From the NCBI RefSeq assembly GCF_000308675.1, contig NZ_BAGE01000038.1:62001-126000 (forward strand): DNA of 64,000 nt, in the 5' to 3' direction. A model generated the notes under the pieces. The model did no database searches. It worked only from the letters and a program-made list of their open reading frames with translations, and was not told where the DNA came from. The position numbers were made by a program, and so were the translations under genes. Position 1 is the first letter of the stretch, and each line of letters begins with the position of its first letter. This document shows positions 52,521-61,039 of this stretch, in pieces. This DNA comes from Nocardia paucivorans NBRC 100373 (GTDB taxonomy: Bacteria; Actinomycetota; Actinomycetes; Mycobacteriales; Mycobacteriaceae).

Positions 52521-54203
52521 CTACGGGGTGGTGAGTGCCTGCACGACCGCTGTGCCGAACTGGAGATCGTTACTGCTGGGGAGAACGGTGTACGTGCCGC
52601 CGGTCCGTTCGGTGAGGGTGCGCAGGGCATCTGCGCCTGCACCGCCGACGACGAGGACGTCGATCCGCACGGGGGTATCCGACGAGCCGATATCCGTGAT
52701 CTCGGACAACAGCTCGTCGTCGGTGAGCTCGGAGTCGTCCTCGGGGCCGTCGGTGATGAGCAGGATCGAGTTGGTGTAGCCGTCCCGATAGTCGGACACG
52801 GCCGCCCGGTAGGCCGCGACCAGCGCGGGATAGCATTCGTCGGCCTCGGTGGATCCGGCGCGTACGGAGCCGACCGCGTCCATGACCTCGCCGCGATGCG
52901 CATCGGATAGTGGTGCGGTCTGCGCGGCCACCTGGTAGGAATCGCCGCCGGAGAGGTTCTTACCGAACTTCCAGACGCCGAGACCGAAATCGGGTGGCAT
53001 CACGTTGACGGTGGAGGCCAGCGCGCCGACGGTATTGGTCATCCGGGTGGACGAGCCCTCATCGGTGCTCATCGACGCGGATACGTCGACCAGAACGGTG
53101 GCGTTCACGCCCAGCACCGGGTGGGCGAGTGTGGTACTCAGTTTGTCCAGGGCGGCGCGCGGCGGGACCGGCACCGGGTTCGGTGGGGGCGGGGCGAAAC
53201 CCGCGGTGGTGAACTCCTGCAGGCTCTCCGGTTTACGCAGGAACTGGGCGAACAGGCCCGCGATCAGGTTCTGGGTCTTGTCCACCCACGGACCCGCCAT
53301 CAGGGCGGCCGGATAGTCTGCGATCGGTGCGGTGCCGGCGGGTACGAATGCGGTCGCGCCGCCGGCGGTGTCGAGTTGGCGCACGGTCACCGGCACCGCG
53401 TGTATCGAGGCCGCGGCCGGGTCGGATGCGGAGAGCGCGGCCAGGGCCGCCGGGATATCGGTGGACTCGGGCGCGTGGGTGGCCACCCCGGACACTGCGG
53501 CGACCGCTTGTCCGGATGCGGCGCCTTCGGCGGTGAGCGGGTCGGTGCCGGAGACAGAACCCGCGATGGCGGCGGCCACGGCCAGGGAGGAGTCACCGAC
53601 CGGTAGCGCCAGCTTCAACCCACCCCAGCCGGACAGGCCGATCTCGTCCAGGGAGCCCTGTTGTAGACGCGGCAGGTCCACCCAGGAGACCTGGGCGGAT
53701 TCCAGGGCGCCGCGCAGTTGGTCGGGAACGGCGAGCACGATCGGGCTGGAGGCTATGGATTCGGGTTGTCCCTCGATCAGGCCCGGTACCCGTACGGATT
53801 CGATCGAACGTGTGGAATCGGGGATCCACAATCCCGGCTGGGGGCCGAGCGCCGGATCCCACGGGCCGTTCGCGGCGAGCGCGGCGGCTATATCCGCCGA
53901 CGGACGGTCCGTCACCACCACCTTCGCGCAGTGGTCCCGCACCTTCGGTTCGGTCGCGTTGTACCGGTCGGCAATGGCGCGGACCGGTGCGGCGATCTCG
54001 GGGTCGACCGTGACGTCCAGGGTGGCGGGCCCCTCGACGCATTCTCCGGCGGCGACGCCGGCCCGCTCGTCGGAACGTTCGCTCAGCCGGAACCAGAGGA
54101 AGACCGCGGATACCAGCAGTAGCACGGCCACGACGACGACAACCGGCCCCGCGCTGATACTTCTGGAACTGGTTGCGCTGCGATGGGATCCCACGAGCGC
54201 CAA
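52521..54203 (-). CDS. Substrate-binding-like / von Willebrand A domain lipoprotein-type protein
   Basis: 560 residues. An N-terminal membrane helix (GPVVVVVAVLLLVSAVFLWF, 19-38) anchors the protein. Residues about 60-330 look like a periplasmic-binding fold (TLDVTVDPEIAAPVRAIADR and onward). The C-terminal VWA domain has the MIDAS sequence DVSASMSTDEGSS and LLITDGPEDDSE. By position and architecture it corresponds to M. tuberculosis Rv1836c, next to glcB. Extracellular metal-dependent adhesion or cell-wall assembly is likely but unproved. Start TTG 54203 is uncertain. Confidence 0.85.
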   Translation of the reverse strand: MALVGSHRSATSSRSISAGPVVVVVAVLLLVSAVFLWFRLSERSDERAGVAAGECVEGPATLDVTVDPEIAAPVRAIADRYNATEPKVRDHCAKVVVTDRPSADIAAALAANGPWDPALGPQPGLWIPDSTRSIESVRVPGLIEGQPESIASSPIVLAVPDQLRGALESAQVSWVDLPRLQQGSLDEIGLSGWGGLKLALPVGDSSLAVAAAIAGSVSGTDPLTAEGAASGQAVAAVSGVATHAPESTDIPAALAALSASDPAAASIHAVPVTVRQLDTAGGATAFVPAGTAPIADYPAALMAGPWVDKTQNLIAGLFAQFLRKPESLQEFTTAGFAPPPPNPVPVPPRAALDKLSTTLAHPVLGVNATVLVDVSASMSTDEGSSTRMTNTVGALASTVNVMPPDFGLGVWKFGKNLSGGDSYQVAAQTAPLSDAHRGEVMDAVGSVRAGSTEADECYPALVAAYRAAVSDYRDGYTNSILLITDGPEDDSELTDDELLSEITDIGSSDTPVRIDVLVVGGAGADALRTLTERTGGTYTVLPSSNDLQFGTAVVQALTTP

Positions 54204-54259
54204 GTGTAAGTGCGGGCGGGAGGGGGTATGGGGCCACCCCGCGTGACCCCATACCCTCT

Positions 54260-54508
54260 TTACTCGCGGATCATCCGACCGCGGTCGAACTCCCGGCCGC
54301 CCCAGACACCGGACTGGCCGGTGCGCTCGGCGAACTCACCGCACTCCCGACGGATGGGGCAGCTTCCGCACACCTGCCGGGCATAGGCGAAGTCCTGGGA
54401 CGGGTACGGAAACCATGCCTCATGGTTCGGGTCGCCCCGGCACGCGGCCCGATGCCAGTCGTGGCTGTCCGACATCGGCAGCAGATCGGTCAGTACTTCC
54501 ATGGCCAT
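54260..54508 (-). CDS. WhiB-family iron-sulfur regulator
   Basis: 82 residues from ATG 54508 (AAGGAGGG 6 bp upstream). The four cysteines are AACRG, then VCGSCPIRREC (C-x2-C-x5-C), and GVWGG is the conserved turn. The C-terminus is short, with FDRGRMIRE, and lacks the AT-hook of WhiB7. It would hold a 4Fe-4S cluster and bind sigma factor region 4. It lies 36 bp after the HNH gene on the same strand, and which WhiB subclass it is cannot be told. Confidence 0.92.
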   Translation of the reverse strand: MAMEVLTDLLPMSDSHDWHRAACRGDPNHEAWFPYPSQDFAYARQVCGSCPIRRECGEFAERTGQSGVWGGREFDRGRMIRE

Positions 54509-54544
54509 GTCGATCCCTCCTTTCGTGGATCGCCTCGGGTGTCT

Positions 54545-55093
54545 TCACGGGCACGCGGCGAGCTGTTTCCAAACGCGCCGCTGTTTCTTGGCCAAGGGGT
54601 CGGGCTCCTTCGGCTCCCACAGCAACCGCATCCCGGCCTCCTCCGGGGTGCGGTCGGCCTTGGCCGTATTGCAGGGAGCGCAGCAGGCGATGAGGTTCTC
54701 CCAGGTATTGGGCCCACCACGGCTGCGCGGCCGAATATGGTCGACGGTGTGCGCCCATCCACCGCAATAGCCGCACCGGTTGCCGTCGCGGCGCAGGACC
54801 CCGGCGTGTCCGGCCCGACCGTCCGCTCGCAGCGGGGTCGCCGCGGCCAGGTAGACGTAGCGGACCAGCCGAATGGTTTCGGGGAGCATGATCTCCAGGT
54901 GCTGCGACCGAATGGGGAAATGCGGCCGGCGCACCACGACCGATTCGGCGACTCCACCGGCCACCAGGGTCACGGCCCGGTCGGCGGTGATCTCGTCCAA
55001 CGCCTCGTAACTGGCGTTGAGTACCAGGACGCGGGTGTGTGTCCAGTTGTCGGCGGTGAGCGTTACCGGCTCGGTGGAGTGCAGAATAGGCAT
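54545..55093 (-). CDS. HNH endonuclease family protein
   Basis: 182 residues from ATG 55093 (MPILHSTEP, a common start in this family). The HNH core is RCGYCGGWAHTVDHIRPRSR, with NTWENLIACCAPCN: two Cys pairs for zinc and His/Asn/His catalytic positions. The N-terminal half (TRVLVLNASYEALDEITADR) is conserved in actinobacterial HNH proteins of unknown function. A frame continuing upstream to 55204 is not needed. A 29-codon ORF with a strong ribosome site lies 74 bp upstream. Confidence 0.88.
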   Translation of the reverse strand: MPILHSTEPVTLTADNWTHTRVLVLNASYEALDEITADRAVTLVAGGVAESVVVRRPHFPIRSQHLEIMLPETIRLVRYVYLAAATPLRADGRAGHAGVLRRDGNRCGYCGGWAHTVDHIRPRSRGGPNTWENLIACCAPCNTAKADRTPEEAGMRLLWEPKEPDPLAKKQRRVWKQLAACP

Positions 55094-55166
55094 GGGAGCA
55101 CCCTGTTCGTGACGTGCGGGAATACCCCCGCGGGTGGGTGATTGGGCGAAAAGGCGGATATGCGAG

Positions 55167-55256
55167 TTACTGTCGCGCCGGGAGGAGGCCGCCGAGCACG
55201 ACATCGTTGTAACCGCGAAGTGATCGTGCCGGGTCGGTGTATTCGACCGGATACAA
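55167..55256 (-). CDS. Possible 29-residue small ORF with strong ribosome site
   Basis: TTG 55256 follows AAAGGAGG by 8 bp (GGAGG core at the proper distance) and runs to TAA 55167, encoding LYPVEYTDPARSLRGYNDVV and nine more residues. It has no membrane segment. It may be a leader peptide for the HNH gene or a small protein. An inverted repeat, GATTCGCC-N5-GGCGAATC (55284-55304), lies upstream of it. The interval 55094-55454 contains nothing else certain. Confidence 0.4.
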   Translation of the reverse strand: MYPVEYTDPARSLRGYNDVVLGGLLPARQ

Positions 55257-55283
55257 AGGCGTCTCCTCCTTTCGATGCTCGTA

Positions 55284-55304
55284 GATTCGCCACCGCGGCG
55301 AATC
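55284..55304. promoter_or_regulatory. Inverted repeat GATTCGCC-N5-GGCGAATC
   Basis: Perfect 8-bp arms in the interval between the ATP-grasp gene and the HNH gene. It could be the terminator of the ATP-grasp gene or an operator for the small ORF/HNH transcript. No T-run follows. Confidence 0.4.
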
Positions 55305-55454
55305 GGATGTGATCATGGTGGCGTACCGAAGGCGCTTTTGTCAGTTCATTTTTCGCGCCGCTATATCCGCGTGACCGGCCGAGGGAATCGAGCCGATATC
55401 GGTTCGGTGGGTGGGGATTTCATCGGTTGTGACGCCGACGAGTGTGGGGATCGG

Positions 55455-56342
55455 TCAACTCGCAGCGGTGACCAGCGCTTCGACGAGCGGCTCCGGTCCG
55501 ATATCGGCGGGCAGGTCGGATACCTGGCCGTCACCGACTTCCACCAGCCGCCAGACACCGTCCTCGCGCCGGGCGAGATCTGTGGTGAGAAAGCGGGCGC
55601 CCAGTCGTGTGACGCATTCGGCAATGTGATCCAACGGGGGTATCGACCATTCGCCCGGTGTGTCGGGATGCGCGCCGACCAGCAGCGGCGCCCCGTCCAG
55701 CCACCACACCCGTGCCTCTGCCGCTCGATGGGCGCCGGTGCCGAAGGCCGCGAAGGCTTCGAAGGTCCGTAGCACGATCCCACCCGTGAGATAGGGGCCC
55801 TGTTCGGCGACGAAAGCGGCCACGACGCGGTGCAGGCAGTCGGGGTCGGTGAGGTCGGGGATGTAGCAGGCGGTATCCCAGGCGTGCTTGGCCGATTTGA
55901 CGAAATCCTTGACGATGCCCGCACCGTCGCCGAGCGGGGCCGCCAGATCCGACAGGGTGGCCGGGTCCGGTACCCGGCCCGGCGGGGTGGGCAACCACCG
56001 ACTCGCCGGAGTCACGGCAGCGAACGTTTCGTACCAACCGGGTAGTTCATGTGCGCTCCGGTAGGCCGCGGCATCCGTGATGAGCGATGTTCCGCGGGCC
56101 AGAAGAGCGTCGGCCAGGGCGGAGTACTCGGCCGAGGGGATCATCCACCCGCGATACCACACGGGCCCGATATCGCGGGGAACATTGCGAACCGCCGCCG
56201 CGGCATCACCGGCCATCAGCAGATCGTGGTCGATCAACCCGATGGTCGCACCGAGTTCGCGCGCCACGGCGGTCTCCGCGGCGAAATGAGGGTCGGTTCG
56301 TCGCCGATCGAGCGGATCGACGCACGACAGAATACCGGGCAT
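55455..56342 (-). CDS. ATP-grasp domain protein
   Basis: 295 residues from ATG 56342 (AGGAGATC upstream). The layout is like ATP-grasp carboxylate-amine ligases of the DUF4343 type: GIVKDFVKSAKHAWDTACYI with the ATP-binding Lys, GPYLTGGIVLRTFEAFAAFG, then RFLTTDLARREDGVWRLVEV with metal-binding Asp/Glu and GDGQVSDLP. The substrate is unknown. It is upstream of the HNH gene on the same strand, with a 361-bp gap, so probably a separate transcript. Confidence 0.8.
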   Translation of the reverse strand: MPGILSCVDPLDRRRTDPHFAAETAVARELGATIGLIDHDLLMAGDAAAAVRNVPRDIGPVWYRGWMIPSAEYSALADALLARGTSLITDAAAYRSAHELPGWYETFAAVTPASRWLPTPPGRVPDPATLSDLAAPLGDGAGIVKDFVKSAKHAWDTACYIPDLTDPDCLHRVVAAFVAEQGPYLTGGIVLRTFEAFAAFGTGAHRAAEARVWWLDGAPLLVGAHPDTPGEWSIPPLDHIAECVTRLGARFLTTDLARREDGVWRLVEVGDGQVSDLPADIGPEPLVEALVTAAS

Positions 56343-56622
56343 CGGAAAATGATCTCCTGTCCTGCCGTCGGGAGAAAACCGAATTCGCGCAAGCGATTGT
56401 CCGGGTAGGTCCGCGCATGCTCATCTACCTTCATCGGGTGATTCGGGACGGTTTCGGAATTTCGAGCCATGATTTGCACCGGGCGAGGTGGGAAGGCCAT
56501 CGGCAGTGCGGTGTCGGGCCGATCGTCGATCATGGCTCGCGCCTCGCGGCGAATCTCGGGCAACCTCGATCGGTGGCGTTATCCGAGTAGAGTGCGGGGT
56601 GGCAGCGCTCTCACCCGGTGCA

Positions 56623-56640
56623 TCGGTAGCGTGCTACCGA
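56623..56640. promoter_or_regulatory. Perfect 18-bp palindrome upstream of glcB
   Basis: TCGGTAGC-GT-GCTACCGA, centred 60 bp upstream of the glcB ATG, in the 349-bp interval between the ATP-grasp gene and glcB. It is a good candidate operator for a regulator of the glyoxylate shunt. Nothing else is evident in the interval. Confidence 0.55.
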
Positions 56641-56691
56641 CCGGTAACATGGCATCGACTTTTCACCCGGCTTTCGGAAGTGAGGCAGTAG

Positions 56692-58881
56692 ATGACAGAG
56701 CGGATTCGGGTCGGTGGACTCCAGGTGGCCGGCGTTCTCCACGAGTTCGTCGAGAACGAGGCACTTCCGGGTACCGGCGTGGACTCCGCCACGTTCTGGA
56801 CCGGCGTCGAGCAGATCGTCAACGATCTGGCCCCGCGCAACCGGGCGCTGCTGGCCGAACGCGACGAGATCCAGGGCAAGATCGATGCGTGGCACGCCGA
56901 GAACCCCGGCGCGAACTACGACAAGGCCGCCTACAAGAAGTTCCTGACCGAGATCGGATATCTGCGTCCGGAGCCGGCCGACTTCCAGATCACCACCGCC
57001 AACGTCGACGACGAGATCGCCGCCACGGCCGGACCGCAGCTGGTGGTGCCGGTGATGAACGCCCGGTTCGCCATCAACGCCGCCAACGCCCGCTGGGGAT
57101 CGCTGTACGACGCGCTCTACGGCACCGACGCCATCTCCGAGGAGAACGGCGCCGAGAAGGGCACCGGCTACAACAAGGTGCGCGGTGACAAGGTCATCGA
57201 ATGGGCGCGCAACTTCCTCGACGACGCGGTTCCCCTCGTCACCGGCTCACATGTCGGCTCGCGGGGTTACGCCATCGTCGACGGCGAGTTGGAGGTGACC
57301 CTGGAGGACGGGACCACCATCGGCCTGGCCGACGCCTCGCAGCTGGTCGGCTATGTCGGTGACCCGGCGTCGCCTTCGGCGGTGCTGTTGAAGAACAACG
57401 GTCTGCACATCGAGATCCAGATCGATCCCGACTCGCCGATCGGCAAGACCGACAACGCCGGTATCAAGGACGTGGTGCTGGAAGCGGCCGTCACCACCAT
57501 CATGGACTTCGAGGACTCGGTCGCCGCCGTCGACGCCGAGGACAAGGTGCTCTGCTACCACAACTGGCTCGGTCTGATGAAGGGTGACCTCGCCGAGGAG
57601 GTCACCAAGGGCGGCAAGACCTTCACCCGCACCATGAACCCCGATCGTGTCTACACCGCGCTCGACGGTTCCGAACTGGTGCTGCCCGGTCGCTCGCTGC
57701 TGTTCGTGCGCAATGTCGGTCACCTGATGACCACCGATGCCATTCTCGACGCCGAGGGCAACGAGATCCCCGAAGGCATCATGGACGGCCTGATCACCTC
57801 GCTGATCGCCAAGCACAGCCTTCTCGGCAACGCCCGGGTGCGCAACAGCCGCACCGGCTCGGTGTACATCGTGAAGCCTAAGATGCACGGCCCCGACGAG
57901 GTCGCCTTCACCAACGAGCTGTTCGCCCGGATCGAGGACGTGCTCGGCCTCGAGCGCAACACCCTCAAGGTCGGCATCATGGACGAGGAGCGCCGCACCA
58001 CGGTGAACCTCCAGGCCTGCATCGAGGCCGCATCCGAGCGCGTGGTGTTCATCAACACCGGCTTCCTGGACCGCACCGGCGACGAGATCCACACCTCCAT
58101 GGAGGCGGGTCCGATGATCCGCAAGGCGGAGATGAAGACCCAGCGGTGGATCCTGGCCTACGAGGACTGGAACGTCGATATCGGCCTGGCCACCGGACTG
58201 CCGGGCAAGGCGCAGATCGGCAAGGGTATGTGGGCCATGCCCGACCTGATGGCGGATATGCTCACCCAGAAGATCGGTCACCCCACCGCCGGTGCCACCA
58301 CCGCTTGGGTGCCCTCGCCCACCGCCGCCACCCTGCACGCCACCCACTACCACAAGGTGGATGTCTTCAAGCGGCAGCAGGAGATCGCCAAGGGCGGCCG
58401 CCGCGCTACCGTCGACGACATTCTGGAGATCCCCCTGGCCGCCGATCCGAACTGGACCGACGAGGAGAAGCAGCAGGAACTGGACAACAACTCCCAGTCC
58501 ATTCTGGGTTATGTGGTGCGCTGGATCGATCAAGGCGTCGGCTGCTCCAAGGTGCCCGACATCAACGATGTCGCGCTCATGGAAGACCGCGCCACCCTGC
58601 GCATCTCCAGTCAGCTCATGGCCAACTGGCTGCGACACGGTGTGGTGACCGCCGACGATGTGGTGGCCAGCCTGGAGCGGATGGCCCCGGTGGTCGACCG
58701 GCAGAACGCCGGTGATCCGAACTACCGGCCGATGGCGCCCGACTTCGCGGGCAGTATCGCCTTCCAGGCCGCCAAGGACCTCATCCTGGAAGGCGCCAAG
58801 CAGCCCAACGGCTACACCGAGCCGATCCTGCACCGCCGCCGGCGCGAGGCGAAGGCATTGGCCGCCAAGAACAACGGCTGA
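56692..58881 (+). CDS. glcB: Malate synthase G
   Basis: 729 residues, usual for form [21 protein letters not shown] is the acetyl-CoA/catalytic segment, [20 protein letters not shown] and [20 protein letters not shown] are conserved form-G blocks, and [20 protein letters not shown] lies near the C-terminus. It condenses glyoxylate with acetyl-CoA to malate. ATG 56692 is preceded by GGAAGTGAGGCAG. It is transcribed with a strong terminator (58905-58936) directly after the stop. Matches Rv1837c by synteny. Confidence 0.98.
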   Translation: MTERIRVGGLQVAGVLHEFVENEALPGTGVDSATFWTGVEQIVNDLAPRNRALLAERDEIQGKIDAWHAENPGANYDKAAYKKFLTEIGYLRPEPADFQITTANVDDEIAATAGPQLVVPVMNARFAINAANARWGSLYDALYGTDAISEENGAEKGTGYNKVRGDKVIEWARNFLDDAVPLVTGSHVGSRGYAIVDGELEVTLEDGTTIGLADASQLVGYVGDPASPSAVLLKNNGLHIEIQIDPDSPIGKTDNAGIKDVVLEAAVTTIMDFEDSVAAVDAEDKVLCYHNWLGLMKGDLAEEVTKGGKTFTRTMNPDRVYTALDGSELVLPGRSLLFVRNVGHLMTTDAILDAEGNEIPEGIMDGLITSLIAKHSLLGNARVRNSRTGSVYIVKPKMHGPDEVAFTNELFARIEDVLGLERNTLKVGIMDEERRTTVNLQACIEAASERVVFINTGFLDRTGDEIHTSMEAGPMIRKAEMKTQRWILAYEDWNVDIGLATGLPGKAQIGKGMWAMPDLMADMLTQKIGHPTAGATTAWVPSPTAATLHATHYHKVDVFKRQQEIAKGGRRATVDDILEIPLAADPNWTDEEKQQELDNNSQSILGYVVRWIDQGVGCSKVPDINDVALMEDRATLRISSQLMANWLRHGVVTADDVVASLERMAPVVDRQNAGDPNYRPMAPDFAGSIAFQAAKDLILEGAKQPNGYTEPILHRRRREAKALAAKNNG

Positions 58882-58904
58882 CAGCGGTAGATCCGAGCGG
58901 ATGG

Positions 58905-58936
58905 TGGGCGCCCCGGTCGAAAGGCCGGGGCGCCCA
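58905..58936 (+). terminator. Intrinsic-type terminator after glcB
   Basis: Perfect 12-bp stem, TGGGCGCCCCGG (58905-58916) with CCGGGGCGCCCA (58925-58936), and an 8-nt loop TCGAAAGG. No long U-tract follows, as usual in actinobacteria. Confidence 0.85.
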
Positions 58937-59076
58937 CGCGTATCGGGGACGAACGGCGGGGCTTCCCATGTATCGGACGCATGCCGGACGGAATGTGATT
59001 GGGTTGGGCGACCACGGGTAGTGCGACGGCACAACAGCGACAGGCGGCCGCTTCCCGCCGCCGGGAGGAGAACACG

Positions 59077-59937
59077 ATGGCTATCGAGATCCGTTCTGTG
59101 ACGGTCCTCGGAACCGGCGTCCTCGGTTCACAGATCGCGTTCCAGACCGCATTCCACGGATTCGACGTCACCGTCTACGACATCGATGACCGGGCATTGG
59201 CCGCCGCGCGGGACCGCTTCGACCGCCTTGCCGCGGCCTATCGGGCGGAGGTGTCCGGTGCCACCGACGACGAGATCGAGCGGACTCGATCGGGCATCGC
59301 TTCGACCACCGACCTCGCTGCTGCGGTGAAGGACGCCGATCTGGTGATCGAGGCGGTACCCGAGGTCCTCGACATCAAGCGCGAAATCTATACGCGCCTC
59401 GGCGAACTGGCGCCGAATCACACCATCTTCGCCACGAACTCGTCGACCCTGCTGCCGAGCGCCATGAAGGACTTCACCGGTCGCCCGGACAAATTTCTCG
59501 CACTGCATTTCGCCAACCAGGTGTGGAAGTTCAACACCGCCGAGGTGATGGGCACACCACAGACCGATCCGGAGGTATTCCGGGCGGTGGTGGATTTCGC
59601 CGAGCGGATCGGCATGGTGCCGATCGAATTGCACAAGGAGAAAGCGGGTTACGTGCTGAACTCGCTGCTCGTGCCGTTTCTCAACTCCGCGATCACGCTC
59701 GCCGCGGGCGGTTACGCCGAACCGGAGGCGGTCGACAAGACTTGGCGTATTGCCACCGGCGCCCCGGTCGGTCCGTTCCAGATCCTGGACGTCATCGGCC
59801 TGACCACGCCCTACAACATTCTCGTGCACGGTGGTGAGGACGAGCGGCGCCTCGCGGACTGGTTGAAAGCCGAGTACATCGATAAGGGCAAACTCGGCCT
59901 CGCCACGGGGGAAGGTTTCTACCGATACGGCGAGTGA
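59077..59937 (+). CDS. 3-hydroxyacyl-CoA dehydrogenase
   Basis: 286 residues from ATG 59077 (GGGAGGAGA upstream, 5-7 bp). The NAD-binding start VTVLGTGVLGSQIAFQTAFH (residues 8-27) and VIEAVPEVLDIKREIYTRLG are classic. The catalytic region is FATNSSTLLPSAM and LALHFANQVW, then GYVLNSLLVPFLNSAITLAA in the C-terminal dimerisation domain. It oxidises 3-hydroxyacyl-CoA to 3-ketoacyl-CoA with NAD. It is a monofunctional (fadB2/Hbd-type) enzyme. Confidence 0.93.
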   Translation: MAIEIRSVTVLGTGVLGSQIAFQTAFHGFDVTVYDIDDRALAAARDRFDRLAAAYRAEVSGATDDEIERTRSGIASTTDLAAAVKDADLVIEAVPEVLDIKREIYTRLGELAPNHTIFATNSSTLLPSAMKDFTGRPDKFLALHFANQVWKFNTAEVMGTPQTDPEVFRAVVDFAERIGMVPIELHKEKAGYVLNSLLVPFLNSAITLAAGGYAEPEAVDKTWRIATGAPVGPFQILDVIGLTTPYNILVHGGEDERRLADWLKAEYIDKGKLGLATGEGFYRYGE

Positions 59938-60037
59938 TCGGTCGGATTCCTCGGTTGCACTCGGTCCTGTCTTGTCGCAGGCGGTGGTCGGCCCCTAGCC
60001 TGGGCGCGGTAAACGGAACCGACGTTAGGAATGTTTG

Positions 60038-60139
60038 ATGGGTAGTACCGCCCTCGATATCGTTGCTTTGATCGTGCATCGGTTGGGCGCGTTCTGGCAA
60101 TGGTTCGTCACCGGTTCGGCCGGTTTCCCGCCACTGTGA
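60038..60139 (+). CDS. 33-residue putative small membrane peptide
   Basis: ATG 60038 follows TTAGGAATG by 6 bp. The peptide runs through MGSTALDIVALIVHRLGAFW with a central hydrophobic/amphipathic helix and ends QWFVTGSAGFPPL. A 15-bp perfect terminator hairpin (60158-60195) starts 18 bp after the stop. A ribosome site, one helix and a private terminator suggest a real small gene, in the size range of corynebacterial PorA-type pore peptides. No sequence identity with those is evident. Confidence 0.55.
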   Translation: MGSTALDIVALIVHRLGAFWQWFVTGSAGFPPL

Positions 60140-60157
60140 GTCGGTAGACGACCGTCC

Positions 60158-60195
60158 CCGGGAGTCCGGACATCTCAGGGTGTCCGGACTCCCGG
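60158..60195 (+). terminator. Strong hairpin terminator after the 33-codon ORF
   Basis: Left arm CCGGGAGTCCGGACA (60158-60172), loop TCTCAGGG, right arm TGTCCGGACTCCCGG (60181-60195): 15 perfect pairs. In the following 234 bp up to the low-GC pair I see no gene. Confidence 0.88.
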
Positions 60196-60429
60196 CGCGT
60201 CATGAGCCGGTGACATGGCGCCTGGTTGGAATGTGTACCGATCCTTCGTCGGTCGATACCAGGGAGGCCCCTGCTTCGGTTTCGGTACCGTTGCGATACC
60301 GGTGTCGGTGAGAGTGTTGCTCATCGCCGTATGTCCCGCGGAGTGCAGTTTCCAGTAGTTCCGGCGCGGATGGGCTGCGGCCGGAGAAATTGCTTGTCAC
60401 CGGGAGTGGGTGCGGGTGAATGCGGTTGA

Positions 60430-61029
60430 TTACCGTTGGTCCATAATGATGAACATATCGGCTTTCAGGCTTGCTGATTCGTGTAGTTCTGCCACTATTT
60501 CGTGCGGCTTCGCGCCGGGGTCTCGGGTGGTCACCACTGTTCCGTCCAGCCCGGCGTTATATGGATGGAGGAAACCCACCTCTGCACCCGAGTTCAAACG
60601 GATCAGCAAGAATTCGCCGAAATCGGGAGCATTGCTGAATGCGCATCTCATCAAGGATTCGATGTCATTTACCGACCCCTTTATGCGAGCTATCGGATGT
60701 GCCGATAAAAAATTGGACAGTCTGTTTTCTGGAAGTCGATCGAAGGGCCTCTTCGGCCAAGGGCGAAGCTCCTGCATATGTGCTGCAACCTCGGAGAGGA
60801 ACAGTCTTATGTCCTTTTCGCTTTCACTGGTGAGGGCATCCGATGGTATGGGAGATCCCGAGTCCAGGCCGAATGCGAGAGCGTTGTACTCCTCCTCCGC
60901 CGTGAGGGACCAGAGGGGGTCGGTTACCAGCTCAATTGCGACCCGTCGCGCCAGGTTTGTATCGAGAGCTCTGTCGAACTGAACTCTGTAGAGAATGGCA
61001 TTGACGATGCCGGGCCATGGTGTATCCAC
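60430..61029 (-). CDS. Unrecognised protein paired with IQM-like gene (possible immunity/partner)
   Basis: 199 residues. I do not recognise a family. It is acidic and mixed alpha/beta by eye: an N-terminal helical half (PDxLWSLTAEEEYNALAFGL) and a C-terminal half with GEFLLIRLNSGAEVGFLHPY, GLDGTVVTTRDPGAKPHEIV and SASLKADMFIIMDQR. There is no signal peptide or membrane helix. It begins 10 bp after the IQM-like gene, so the two form an operon, as in toxin-immunity or enzyme-partner pairs. Its codon use is visibly more AT-rich than that of neighbours. Confidence 0.7.
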   Translation of the reverse strand: MDTPWPGIVNAILYRVQFDRALDTNLARRVAIELVTDPLWSLTAEEEYNALAFGLDSGSPIPSDALTSESEKDIRLFLSEVAAHMQELRPWPKRPFDRLPENRLSNFLSAHPIARIKGSVNDIESLMRCAFSNAPDFGEFLLIRLNSGAEVGFLHPYNAGLDGTVVTTRDPGAKPHEIVAELHESASLKADMFIIMDQR

Positions 61030-61039
61030 TGTCGGATTC

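Noticed and set aside
57247..59034. 595-codon frame antisense to glcB
   Set aside because: Same composition artefact; malate synthase covers the interval and the antisense product is rich in Gly/Val/His without domains.
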